DNA of 21,011 nucleotides from Lachnospiraceae bacterium (GCA_902363445.1 CABJAB010000010.1:1-21011), one strand, 5' to 3'. Shown: positions 1 through 7,225, numbered from the stretch's first letter. The notes: generated by a model not told the origin, from the letters alone. Translations and numbers: made by a program.

Positions 1-30
1 AGAACAGATGACCTCCCCCTCCTTTTAACG

Positions 31-109
31 GCTGCCGGGTGTCAAACCCCGGTGGCTGGATCAAGTCGGCAGCGCATAGACTTTAAGCTGCAGGTCCCGG
101 GCTCCGGGA
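31..109 (+). repeat. Cluster of GC-rich inverted repeats upstream of terminase
   Basis: Several perfect inverted repeats crowd into 80 bases: GCTGCC (31-36) with GGCAGC (68-73), CCGGG (35-39) with CCCGG (48-52), GCAGC (69-73) with GCTGC (87-91), and TCCCGG (95-100) with CCGGGA (104-109) around a three-base loop. The arm at 68-73 can pair either upstream or downstream, so two folds exclude each other. The cluster lies next to the terminase genes, where cos or pac sites of tailed phages commonly sit, and just before a terminator. It could be a packaging site, an RNA attenuator, or chance in GC-rich DNA. Confidence 0.4.
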
Positions 110-115
110 TGACAG

Positions 116-143
116 AGCACTTGGCTGCGGCCGGGTGCTTTTT
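116..143 (+). terminator. Rho-independent terminator upstream of the packaging genes
   Basis: A ten-base-pair stem (116-125 with 130-139, two G-U pairs) closes a TGCG loop and runs into TTTTT at 139-143. This is a textbook intrinsic terminator on the + strand. It would insulate the packaging/head genes from upstream transcription, or be overcome by late antitermination. Confidence 0.7.
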
Positions 144-168
144 GATTGCATTCATTGCAGGAGCGGAT

Positions 169-351
169 ATGATCAATATTTATATGACAGACGGGAGCTG
201 TTACGTGGCCGATGTGCCGATGGATATATTTGCATGGGTCATGGCGGATGACTTTATCCCGCAGGATACGTTTATCATGATCAGTGCGGATGATGGGCAG
301 ACGGCATACCTGCGGAAGCGGTGCGTCATATCATTTTTTGAAACTGATTGA
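169..351 (+). CDS. Small hypothetical protein (60 aa)
   Basis: This ORF of 60 codons begins at an ATG preceded by AGGAG at 159-163 with a five-base spacer, which is why this start is chosen. The same frame is open back to the window edge, with a GTG at 52 and an ATG at 109, but those lie inside or before the hairpin and terminator region and lack a comparable ribosome site. The protein is short and hydrophobic at its N-terminus (MINIYMTDGS) and acidic in the middle. I recognise no family. Its place just before the terminase small subunit suggests a minor phage gene; it could also be a chance ORF. Confidence 0.45.
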   Translation: MINIYMTDGSCYVADVPMDIFAWVMADDFIPQDTFIMISADDGQTAYLRKRCVISFFETD

Positions 352-397
352 GAAGATTTGGGAGCTGTTATAGACCGAGGAAAGAAGGTGAGCCTGA

Positions 398-949
398 ATG
401 GAATTGACAGAAAAACAGAATATCTTTGCAGACGAGTATCTTGTTGATCTGAATGCCACTCGGGCTTACAAAGCTGCATATCCGAGAATCAAAAGTGATG
501 ATACTGCCGCAGCAGCAGGTGCGAGATTGTTAAGAAATGTTAAGGTCGCGGAGTATATCCAGAAACGCATGGATGATCGTGCCAAACGAACCGAGATAAC
601 TCAAGACAAGGTGTTACGGGAGTTGGCGAAGCTGGGATTTTTTGATATCCGTAAATTATTTGATGAGAATGGTAAACCACTGGATATTGTTAGTCTGGAT
701 AACGAGACCGCAGCCTGTATTGCTGGCTTGGATGTGATGGACATCTATGACGGATCTGGAGATGATAAGGAATTCACCGGATATATCAAAAAATATAAGG
801 TTGCAGATAAACTCAAGGCATTAGAACTTCTTGGCAAACATCTTGGAATGTTTAAGGATAAAGTGGAATTATCTGGTCAGGTAGACAGTAATAATCCATA
901 TGCAGGACTTACCACAGAAGAATTAAAGAAGCTGATTCGGGATGGATAG
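398..949 (+). CDS. terS: Phage terminase small subunit
   Basis: This is the DNA-recognition subunit of the packaging motor, which binds the cos or pac site and positions the large subunit. The 183-aa length fits the Terminase_2-type small subunits of Firmicutes phages. The N-terminus (LTEKQNIFADEYLVDLNATR, residues 3-22) is the typical helix-turn-helix start of that family, with an alanine-rich helix at about residues 37-43 (TAAAAGARLL) and a charged oligomerisation region behind it. The C-terminal tail (YAGLTTEELKKLI) resembles tails of other small subunits. A purine-rich ribosome site (AGGAAAGAAGGTG, 378-390) precedes the ATG. The stop overlaps the start of the large subunit by eight bases, so the two are probably translationally coupled. 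Confidence 0.9.
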   Translation: MELTEKQNIFADEYLVDLNATRAYKAAYPRIKSDDTAAAAGARLLRNVKVAEYIQKRMDDRAKRTEITQDKVLRELAKLGFFDIRKLFDENGKPLDIVSLDNETAACIAGLDVMDIYDGSGDDKEFTGYIKKYKVADKLKALELLGKHLGMFKDKVELSGQVDSNNPYAGLTTEELKKLIRDG

Positions 950-2339
950 AGACCAGATTGTAAAAGGAGCAAAGATAGAACTTGCAAGACGCGAGTTCTT
1001 TTTTTATTGTAATTTGAAGGCTCCGGACTTCTACAAGGAGGAAAGAAAGTATCTTGTTGATCTCTGCAATGAGTTCCAGGACTTTATTCAGTCCGATGAC
1101 AACGTGATGATTGTAAATGAGCCGCCCAGACATGGAAAGAGCCGTACAGCCGGCCTGCTGGTTGAATGGGTGCTGGGCAACGATCAGATGCAGAAGATTA
1201 TTACAGGCTCATACAATGAGACACTATCCACGATGTTCAGTAAAAATGTCAGGAATGACATCATGGAAGAAAAATCTGATTCAGACAGGATCATTTTTTC
1301 AGATATTTTTCCTGGGGTACGTATAAAGCGAGGGGATGGAGCCATGAATCTATGGAGTCTGGAAGGTGGATACAATAATTACCTGGCGACTTCTCCAACC
1401 GGTACGGCCACAGGATTTGGCGCTTCCCTGCTGATTATTGATGACCTTATCAAGAATGCCGAAGAGGCAAACAATGAGCTGACCAAGGAAAAGCACTGGT
1501 CCTGGTTTACAGATACGATGCTGTCTCGTTTGGAAGAGGGCGGCAAGATTATTATTATCATGACTAGATGGGCTTCTGATGATCTGGCAGGACGCGCCCT
1601 GGAACATTACAGAGAGCAGGGAATCAGAGTCCGGCATATCTGTATGCGGGCCTTGGTTGACAAAGATACTCAGCATATGCTTTGCCCAGAGATCCTTTCT
1701 TATCAGTCATACATGAATAAGATTGCAGCAATGGGCGAGGACATTGCCTCCGCCAACTATCAGCAGGAGCCGATTGACCTTAAGGGGAGACTGTATACCA
1801 GCTTTAAGACTTATGACAGGCTGCCCGTAGATATAGAGGGAAACAGCCTGTTTGAGGGTATTTATAGTTACACAGATACAGCAGACGAGGGCAGCGATTA
1901 TCTGTGCACGATTATCTGGGGTGCGTATCTGAGAGAGGCATATGTACTGGATGTGTATTATACACAACAGGGGATGGAGGTTACGGAGCCAGAGGTTGCG
2001 AAGCGGTTTAAAGAGTTTTCCGTCAATCGATCAAGAATAGAGAGCAATAATGGTGGATCGGGATTTGCCCGGAATGTAAAGCGGATCTCAGAGGAGCAGC
2101 TCAAAAATTTAACGACTGTAATCAAGTGGTTCCATCAATCTAAAAACAAAAAGGCGAGGATTCTGTCCAATGCAACATGGGTAATGGAACATGTGATATA
2201 TCCGTCCAACTGGATGCATAAGTGGCCAGATTACTATAGGGCGATGGTTCGCTACCAACGGGACGGCGACAACAGGCACGATGATGCACCAGACTGTACA
2301 ACTGGAGTGGCTGAGACTATGTATATGTTAGGAGCGTGA
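942..2339 (+). CDS. terL: Phage terminase large subunit (ATPase and nuclease)
   Basis: This is the packaging motor, which translocates DNA into the procapsid using ATP and cuts the concatemer. The Walker A-like loop is EPPRHGKS (residues 60-67) and the Walker B is LLIIDD (163-168), with a coupling-type motif IIIMTRW (204-210). The C-terminal RNase H-fold nuclease shows its acidic metal-binding positions: D312 in YTDTADEG, E367 in ESNNGG and the HDDAPD cluster (446-451). All key residues of both domains are present and the 465-aa length is normal for the family. It overlaps the small subunit gene by eight bases and is followed five bases later by the portal gene. Confidence 0.95.
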   Translation: MDRDQIVKGAKIELARREFFFYCNLKAPDFYKEERKYLVDLCNEFQDFIQSDDNVMIVNEPPRHGKSRTAGLLVEWVLGNDQMQKIITGSYNETLSTMFSKNVRNDIMEEKSDSDRIIFSDIFPGVRIKRGDGAMNLWSLEGGYNNYLATSPTGTATGFGASLLIIDDLIKNAEEANNELTKEKHWSWFTDTMLSRLEEGGKIIIIMTRWASDDLAGRALEHYREQGIRVRHICMRALVDKDTQHMLCPEILSYQSYMNKIAAMGEDIASANYQQEPIDLKGRLYTSFKTYDRLPVDIEGNSLFEGIYSYTDTADEGSDYLCTIIWGAYLREAYVLDVYYTQQGMEVTEPEVAKRFKEFSVNRSRIESNNGGSGFARNVKRISEEQLKNLTTVIKWFHQSKNKKARILSNATWVMEHVIYPSNWMHKWPDYYRAMVRYQRDGDNRHDDAPDCTTGVAETMYMLGA

Positions 2340-2343
2340 GAAA

Positions 2344-3942
2344 GTGGGGCTGATAAAGAAAATGAGTGAAAATGTAAAAAGAGGGATCCGTAGTTGGCTG
2401 CAGATCCAGTCGTCCAGCTCATACAGTATACAGATACAGGCGGTCGTGGATTTTGAGCTATCTGCCATACGTAACCGCATATGGTATCGTGGAGACGGAA
2501 ACGAATTAGAGCAGTTTTACCAGCAATCCCAGGAGTATGCAGACAAATACAAGTTCTGGGCATCCAAGTGCACCCCCGGCATGGAGATGCGTAAGATACA
2601 TACTGGGCTTCCTGGGTTGATTGTGCGGATTTTAACCGGGATTATCCTGGAAGATATGAACGATTTTGAGTTCGAGAGCGGCTCCCATGAAGCTGCGTGG
2701 AAAGAAATCGAGAAGGAAAACAAGTTCCGCAAGGCTCTGGAAAAGTCATTGAAAGACATGCTGGTGGTGGGTGATGGTGCCTATAAAGTGACGATTGACA
2801 CTGCCCTGAGCCAATACCCGATTTTAGAATGGTATCCCGGTGACCGCATTGAGATAATTCAGGAACGCGGCCGTTTAAAAGAGGTCGTGTTTAAGACGCC
2901 GTACAGTGACCACAGGCAGGAGTATATCCTGTATGAGCATTATGGGTACGGGTATATTCATAATGAGCTCTATCGTGGTGATACAATGGTTGATATTAAG
3001 ACCATTGAGACCACCAAAAATATTGCTGACTGGCAATTTGATGAGTCAGTGATACTGGCTGTGCCACTAAAAATATACGAGAGCACAAAATTTGAGGGCC
3101 GTGGAGGCTCTCTTTTTGATGGCAAACTGGATAGTTTCGATGCGTTTGATGAGGCTTGGTCACAGTGGATGGATGCGTTAAGAAAAGGGCGTGCAACAAA
3201 ATATATGCCCGAGGATTTAATACCCAAAAATCCAACAACTGGAGAAATGATGGCTCCGAATGCGTTTGACAATAGTTTTGTTAAAGTCCGCGGAGGGTTT
3301 TCGGAAGATAAAGACGGGATTGTAGATGTGGTTCAGCCGGCAATTCCTCATGACAGCTATCTAGCGTCTTATTCGACGGCGCTGGACCTGTGTTTGCAGG
3401 GAATCATAAGCCCTTCTACTATCGGTATTGATGTCAAGAAGCTAGATAATGCGGAAGCACAAAGGGAGAAGGAAAAGGCTACCTTGTACACCCGTAATGC
3501 CATTGTGGAAGCCTTTCAGGAGACATTACCAGAGCTAGTATCCACATGTATTAATGCGTACAACATCCTGATCGGGAAGCCGGTCGAAGAGGTGGAAGTC
3601 AATATACCATTCGGAGAATACGCCAATCCCTCATTTGAATCACAAGTAGAGACTATCGGCAAAGCGAAGACCCAGGGGATCATGAGCATAGAGCGTGTTG
3701 TTGAGGAGCTGTATGGTGATACCCTGGACGAACACTGCAAGCAGGAAGAGATTCAGCGGTTGAAAGCAGAGCAGGGGATCGCAGATGTGGAAGAACCGGG
3801 GATGAATCTGGAAGGAGTGAGTGTTATTGAAGGTCAAAGTGGGAAAACGGCTGTACCGGATGAGCCGGAAGGAGTACCAGGGTCTTCTGGAGATAGCGAA
3901 GGAACAGGTGCCGCTGGGAATATACGCGCTGGAAAAGAATGA
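2344..3942 (+). CDS. Phage portal protein (SPP1 gp6-like)
   Basis: The portal forms the dodecameric ring at one capsid vertex through which DNA enters and leaves, and it docks the terminase and the tail connector. The 532-aa length, the position directly after the large terminase, and regions such as YPGDRIEIIQERG and LCLQGIISPSTIGIDVKKLD match SPP1-type (Phage_prot_Gp6) portals. The GTG start is chosen because TAGGAG lies about nine bases upstream inside the end of the terminase gene; an ATG at 2362 lacks such a site. The last 70 residues or so are rich in Glu, Gly, Ser and Pro and look disordered, and the DNA of this tail also encodes the beginning of the next gene in another frame. Confidence 0.92.
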   Translation: MGLIKKMSENVKRGIRSWLQIQSSSSYSIQIQAVVDFELSAIRNRIWYRGDGNELEQFYQQSQEYADKYKFWASKCTPGMEMRKIHTGLPGLIVRILTGIILEDMNDFEFESGSHEAAWKEIEKENKFRKALEKSLKDMLVVGDGAYKVTIDTALSQYPILEWYPGDRIEIIQERGRLKEVVFKTPYSDHRQEYILYEHYGYGYIHNELYRGDTMVDIKTIETTKNIADWQFDESVILAVPLKIYESTKFEGRGGSLFDGKLDSFDAFDEAWSQWMDALRKGRATKYMPEDLIPKNPTTGEMMAPNAFDNSFVKVRGGFSEDKDGIVDVVQPAIPHDSYLASYSTALDLCLQGIISPSTIGIDVKKLDNAEAQREKEKATLYTRNAIVEAFQETLPELVSTCINAYNILIGKPVEEVEVNIPFGEYANPSFESQVETIGKAKTQGIMSIERVVEELYGDTLDEHCKQEEIQRLKAEQGIADVEEPGMNLEGVSVIEGQSGKTAVPDEPEGVPGSSGDSEGTGAAGNIRAGKE

Positions 3943-4048
3943 TTACGCAGAATTAAAATTTGATAAATGCAAAAGTATCACACAGCTCAAAGCTATGACA
4001 CGGGATTATAAGTCTCAAGGATTTAAGGTGATGGCCAATGGGAGGTGA
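3821..4048 (+). CDS. Small basic hypothetical phage protein overlapping the portal gene
   Basis: This is a 75-aa lysine-rich protein (start VKVGKRLYRMSRKEYQGLLE) that I cannot assign to a characterised family. Its GTG start follows GGAAGGAG at 3809-3816 and lies 122 bases inside the portal gene, in a different frame, so that stretch codes for two proteins. The ORF continues well past the portal stop and ends at the ribosome site of the next gene, which argues that it is real. The length and basic character would fit a DNA- or head-associated accessory protein, but that is a guess. An internal ATG near 3860 is an alternative, shorter start. Confidence 0.6.
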   Translation: MLLKVKVGKRLYRMSRKEYQGLLEIAKEQVPLGIYALEKNDYAELKFDKCKSITQLKAMTRDYKSQGFKVMANGR

Positions 4049-4053
4049 GGTTT

Positions 4054-4257
4054 GTGGATGTTCCAGGATATGCGTTATTGCTCCAAGATTTTTGCGCCTA
4101 TTGCCCGGACTTTGAAGCGAAGGTGGAGACTATTGATGAAGGGCTGATGACTAATCATCCAAAAGCTTGTCATGAAATCCGATGTGAGAATTCAAAACGG
4201 TGTTTGCGGATGGCTGAGAATATTAAAAGACAGGTGATAACCGATGGCGAAGATTAA
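4054..4257 (+). CDS. Small cysteine-rich protein, possible zinc binder
   Basis: This 67-aa protein carries five cysteines: a CAYC pair (C14, C17) and three later ones within ACHEIRC and KRC (C39, C44, C50). This pattern suggests metal binding or a redox-sensitive fold. The GTG at 4054 is preferred because GGAGG (4041-4045) sits eight bases upstream; the GTG at 4045 would overlap that ribosome site. Genes for small cysteine-bearing proteins between portal and minor capsid genes recur in Firmicutes phages as far as I recall, but I know of no function. Its 3' end overlaps the minor capsid gene by 14 bases. Confidence 0.7.
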   Translation: MDVPGYALLLQDFCAYCPDFEAKVETIDEGLMTNHPKACHEIRCENSKRCLRMAENIKRQVITDGED

Positions 4258-5962
4258 TGACAGTTACGACATTGGTGCGGCTTTTTCAGCCATAGAGGAT
4301 GAACTGATGGCCTCCATGATCCACAACATGCGCCGTCATAAGGTAGAAGAGATCAAAGAAGATAAACAGTGGAGTATGTGGCAGGCAGAGCAACTAAAAT
4401 CCCTAGCACAGTACAAAAAAGTGAACCGAAAGAAATATGGAAAACAGTTTCGAGACATCAATGGGAAGATTGGAGAACTGATTCAGATTGCAAAGACAGA
4501 AGGCGAGATGAGCCAGGAAATTGCTATATTGAACGCCATAAAGAAGGGTTTTCCGGCAAAAAAAGTTAGCCCAGGAGCTGCCGCAGAGTTTTTTAAGCTT
4601 AACGATCGTAAACTTAATGCCTTGATCAATGCCACGACTAATGATATACAAAAAGCCGAGACAGCAGTGCTACGGATGGCCAATGACCAATATCGAAAAG
4701 TTATATATAATGCTCAGGTATATGCAAATACGGGGGCTGGCACCTACGAAAAAGCTGTGGATATGGCCACGAAAGATTTTCTTTCTGCCGGCCTGAACTG
4801 TGTCCAGTATGCCAACGGCGCCAGGCATACATTGGCTGATTATGCAGACATGGCAATTCGAACAGCATCCAAACGGGCATATCTTCAGGGGGAGGGTCAA
4901 AAGCGTCAGGAATGGGGGATATCCACAGTCATTATAAACAAGCGTGGCAATCCCTGTCCCAAGTGTCTCCCCTGGGTAGGAAAGATACTGATTGATGATG
5001 TGTGGAGCGGCGGGAGCCGAAAAGATGGAAAATATCCACTCATGAGCACGGCTATTGCTGCGGGCCTGTACCATCCACGATGCAAGGACAGCCATACAAC
5101 ATATTTCGATGGTATCAGCACTCCGCCAGACGATAAATTTACCCGGACAGAATTAGAAGAAATCGAGGAGCAGAATAAGCAGGAGGCGCAGCAGCAATAT
5201 ATAGAAAGGCAAAAAGAAAGAGCAGATCGGCTGAGTAAGTATCTGATTGACCAGGAAGATCGCCGGATCAATCAGGAAAAATCCCTGGCTTGGTCAGAAA
5301 AAAGAGATACAAATTTAATGGACCAAGCAATTGATTTTTCAGATAGATCAGAGGCAGATTCCTACCATAGGCCAAAGACTGAATCTATATGGAAGTCTTT
5401 AAGCGAGCATGAGAAAAAAGCTCTGTGGAGATATACCGGGTCCAATTACATAGAAATAAATAAGGCTCTGAGAGAAGGAGCCGCCCCTACGAAGGAAATC
5501 CAGAAGTATATTGACGATTTGACATCGGCGTTGGAAAAAAGTCGATTAGAAGATGACATATGGGTACGCCGCGGCGTGAGTATCAATGGTCTGTCTGGAC
5601 TCTTAAAAGTGGATGCGAGTAGTTTAAATGACAAGAGCGTTCTTGACACCCTGGTAAACAAAGTGTGCGAGGAAAAAGGATTCCTCTCCACTGGCGTTGC
5701 AAACGATGCAGGTTTTTCAGGTATTGATCTGAAGATATGTCTGCCTAAAGGAACTCGGGCCATTTACGCGGAGCCATTTTCGAGCTATGGAGGGACAAAC
5801 AGTAATGGGACATGGGATGGTATCCAAAAAGCGTCATATGTCGGGAGTGAAGCAGAGCTGATCGTCCAGCGGGGATCAAAAATGAAGATAAAAGAGGTAA
5901 AGACAAACAGTGATGGACAGATTTCGGAGATAGTTCTTTTGCTTATCGGTCAAAGCCATTGA
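4244..5962 (+). CDS. Minor capsid protein fused to an ADP-ribosyltransferase domain
   Basis: The N-terminal part (about residues 1-300) is a phage minor head protein of the Phage_min_cap2/Mu gpF-like kind: helical start, then NPCPKC (236-241) and YHPRCKDSH (276-284), whose Cys and His residues are the family's conserved block. A charged coiled-coil linker (about 300-350) leads to a C-terminal mono-ADP-ribosyltransferase domain of the VIP2/exoenzyme type. The R-S-E signature is complete: WVRRG (440-444, NAD-binding Arg likely R443), GFLSTG (479-484, STS-like), and the E-x-E pair in GSEAELIV (E536, E538). In known toxins E-x-E usually marks arginine-specific modification. The domain is expected to ride in the virion and could modify host proteins on injection, as T4 Alt does; this is inference. 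The start has AGGTGATAACC in front. Confidence 0.88.
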   Translation: MAKINDSYDIGAAFSAIEDELMASMIHNMRRHKVEEIKEDKQWSMWQAEQLKSLAQYKKVNRKKYGKQFRDINGKIGELIQIAKTEGEMSQEIAILNAIKKGFPAKKVSPGAAAEFFKLNDRKLNALINATTNDIQKAETAVLRMANDQYRKVIYNAQVYANTGAGTYEKAVDMATKDFLSAGLNCVQYANGARHTLADYADMAIRTASKRAYLQGEGQKRQEWGISTVIINKRGNPCPKCLPWVGKILIDDVWSGGSRKDGKYPLMSTAIAAGLYHPRCKDSHTTYFDGISTPPDDKFTRTELEEIEEQNKQEAQQQYIERQKERADRLSKYLIDQEDRRINQEKSLAWSEKRDTNLMDQAIDFSDRSEADSYHRPKTESIWKSLSEHEKKALWRYTGSNYIEINKALREGAAPTKEIQKYIDDLTSALEKSRLEDDIWVRRGVSINGLSGLLKVDASSLNDKSVLDTLVNKVCEEKGFLSTGVANDAGFSGIDLKICLPKGTRAIYAEPFSSYGGTNSNGTWDGIQKASYVGSEAELIVQRGSKMKIKEVKTNSDGQISEIVLLLIGQSH

Positions 5963-5963
5963 T

Positions 5964-5992
5964 TTGCTTTATAATAGAAAATATGATATAAT
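5964..5992 (+). promoter_or_regulatory. Sigma-A promoter with extended -10
   Basis: A -35-like TTGCTT (5964-5969), a 17-base spacer, and a perfect -10 TATAAT (5987-5992) preceded by TG one base upstream (5984-5985) form a strong extended -10 promoter. It begins right after the minor capsid stop codon in an AT-rich patch; transcription would start near 6000. It serves the small gene and hydrolase that follow, independently of the late head operon. Confidence 0.75.
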
Positions 5993-6035
5993 ATATACGT
6001 GAAAACATGCGTGTTGAATAGAAGGAGGCGGTTAG

Positions 6036-6167
6036 ATGAACAAAGAGGAAAAAGGGAAAAAGGAAGCTGAAAAACTGTCTCAAGATGAAAGGTTAAAGAA
6101 GGAGATCGAGGATGCGCGCAGGCAGGGAAAAAGCGAAGCCTGGATCCGGATGAATCTGGATGTGTAG
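6036..6167 (+). CDS. Small charged hypothetical protein (43 aa)
   Basis: This 43-codon ORF starts at an ATG behind a very strong ribosome site (GAAGGAGGCGG, 6021-6031). The protein is almost entirely charged and helical (begins MNKEEKGKKEAEKLSQDERL) and ends in a short amphipathic stretch (SEAWIRMNLDV). It is the first gene of the mini-operon driven by the promoter at 5964-5992 and lies 14 bases before the ADP-ribosylglycohydrolase gene. I recognise no family. The dedicated promoter and ribosome site make it likely to be expressed, and its neighbour hints at a partner role in the ADP-ribosylation cassette, which is speculative. Confidence 0.65.
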   Translation: MNKEEKGKKEAEKLSQDERLKKEIEDARRQGKSEAWIRMNLDV

Positions 6168-6181
6168 AGAGAAGAGGTAGG

Positions 6182-7021
6182 ATGCGGAGATTAAAAGATG
6201 CGATATATGGTGCAATTGTCGGGGACGCTTTGGGGGTCCCTTTTGAATTCCTTTCAAGAGATTGTTTTAGAGCATCGGATATGGTCGGGTATGGGTCGCA
6301 TGATCAGCCGCCTGGAACCTGGTCAGATGACAGCAGTATGATATTGGCGACTTGTGCTTCTGTTAAAGAAAAGGGCCGAGTTGACTATCCCGACATCATG
6401 GATCGGTTTTATCAATGGTATAGTCATGGAGCATATACAGCCGGTGGATCTGTCTTTGATATCGGCTTGACGACGGCGAGGGCTTTGCAAAGATACGGGA
6501 ATGGTATCGCTCCTTTACAATGCGGAGAAAAGACCGTTCGGTCTAATGGGAATGGGTCCTTAATGCGGATAATACCACTTGCATTTCTTGATGTGCAGGA
6601 TAGTGCGGTCGATAATGTATCAAGATTGACGCATGCTCACGAAATATCTTTGCTGGCCTGCAGAATATATGTGCTGATAGCCAGGGAGCTTTTGAGCGGA
6701 AATTCCATCCATTCCATTTTGTGGGATCTGCATTGTGAAGAACCGTTCAAAAGGTTGAATTTCCTTTCTGATCTGGAAAGAAAAGAGATCATGTCAACAG
6801 GATATGTTGTGCACACTTTAGAGGCGGCGCTTTGGTGCTTAGCACATACAGAATCTTACGAAGAATGTGTTTTGGCAGCTGTGAATCTAGGTGAAGACAC
6901 AGATACTACCGCAGCTGTTGCAGGAGCATTGGCGGGAATCGTATACGGATATGAGGGAATCCCCACCAGATGGCTCAGGAAGCTTAGAAACAAGGACCTT
7001 ATCGATCAATGTTTGTTTTGA
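6182..7021 (+). CDS. ADP-ribosylglycohydrolase (DraG/ARH family)
   Basis: This enzyme removes ADP-ribose from modified proteins or related substrates using two metal ions. The family hallmarks are in order: GAIVGDALGVPFEF (10-23), the metal motif WSDDS (47-51; S48, D49, D50), GNGSLMR (123-129), and the C-terminal metal loop GEDTDTT (237-243; D239, D241, T242) followed by AAVAGALAG. All metal ligands appear intact and 279 aa is a usual length. The gene shares a promoter and terminator with the 43-aa gene and lies right after the minor capsid protein carrying an ADP-ribosyltransferase domain. It may reverse that modification, either to protect a lysogen or to end the effect after infection. The substrate is not shown by the sequence; a housekeeping ADP-ribose role is possible. 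Confidence 0.9.
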   Translation: MRRLKDAIYGAIVGDALGVPFEFLSRDCFRASDMVGYGSHDQPPGTWSDDSSMILATCASVKEKGRVDYPDIMDRFYQWYSHGAYTAGGSVFDIGLTTARALQRYGNGIAPLQCGEKTVRSNGNGSLMRIIPLAFLDVQDSAVDNVSRLTHAHEISLLACRIYVLIARELLSGNSIHSILWDLHCEEPFKRLNFLSDLERKEIMSTGYVVHTLEAALWCLAHTESYEECVLAAVNLGEDTDTTAAVAGALAGIVYGYEGIPTRWLRKLRNKDLIDQCLF

Positions 7022-7055
7022 ATACCACCAGTCAGAAATGGCCGGTGGTATTTTT
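7022..7055 (+). terminator. Rho-independent terminator after the hydrolase gene
   Basis: ATACCACC (7022-7029) pairs perfectly with GGTGGTAT (7044-7051); after one mismatch the stem continues as GTCA/TGGC around a GAAA tetraloop, and a T-run (7051-7055) follows. It begins one base after the hydrolase stop codon, closing the unit that starts at the promoter at 5964. The same terminator could also stop transcripts entering from the head genes upstream. Confidence 0.85.
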
Positions 7056-7067
7056 GTGTTCATTTTC

Positions 7068-7076
7068 AGGAGGTGA
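7068..7076 (+). promoter_or_regulatory. Near-perfect Shine-Dalgarno sequence with no start codon in reach
   Basis: AGGAGGTGA complements the 16S rRNA tail along nine bases, yet no ATG, GTG or TTG falls within the next 5-12 bases. The first candidates are a TTG at 7092 and an ATG at 7107. It may be a relic separated from its gene when the neighbouring cassette or repeats arrived. Confidence 0.4.
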
Positions 7077-7106
7077 TTCGGTCATCTTCCTTTGAGGCGC
7101 GGGGTC

Positions 7107-7217
7107 ATGCGTCTTATTTTTATGCCCGAAGGCTTAAAACTACACGGAGACACCGGGACAACAACTGTCAGGGAGACACCCGTAAAACTGTATCGTGAGA
7201 CACACTTAAAACTGTAA
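7107..7217 (+). CDS. Possible leader peptide with internal repeats (36 aa)
   Basis: An ORF of 36 codons starts at ATG 7107, with GAGG about nine bases upstream, and stops 14 bases before the scaffold gene. Its second half repeats itself because it is built from the tandem DNA repeats here: VRETP, then VKLYRETH, then LKL. If translated, it could couple ribosomes to the scaffold start. It may equally be a chance reading through a repeat tract. No family is recognised. Confidence 0.3.
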   Translation: MRLIFMPEGLKLHGDTGTTTVRETPVKLYRETHLKL

Positions 7218-7225
7218 AAGGAGAC
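7132..7225 (+). repeat. Tandem imperfect 24-26 bp repeats in the scaffold leader
   Basis: The element GGAGACACC, or a near copy, occurs at 7146, 7172, 7196 (TGAGACACA) and, shortened to GGAGAC, at 7220. The GAGAC cores are spaced 26, 24 and 24 bases apart. TTAAAACTACA (7133), TAAAACTGTA (7183) and TTAAAACTGTAAA (7206) precede three of the copies. The last copy supplies the ribosome-binding purines of the scaffold gene, so the repeats run directly into its translation start. Confidence 0.7.

Noticed and set aside
50..120. tRNA-like stretch (AGTCGGCAGCGC, ACTTTAAG, GGTCCCGGG) just before a terminator
   Set aside because: No anticodon stem, acceptor stem or seven-base T-loop can be formed; the CCCGG arms enclose only three bases. 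At best a decayed tRNA, more likely GC-rich leader.
52..168. N-terminal extension of the first small gene from GTG 52
   Set aside because: It would run through the terminator hairpin and has no ribosome site; ATG 169 has AGGAG at ideal spacing.
7132..7225. CRISPR-like array
   Set aside because: Units of about 24 bp repeat without unique spacers and lie next to the scaffold start; too few and too degenerate, no cas genes.
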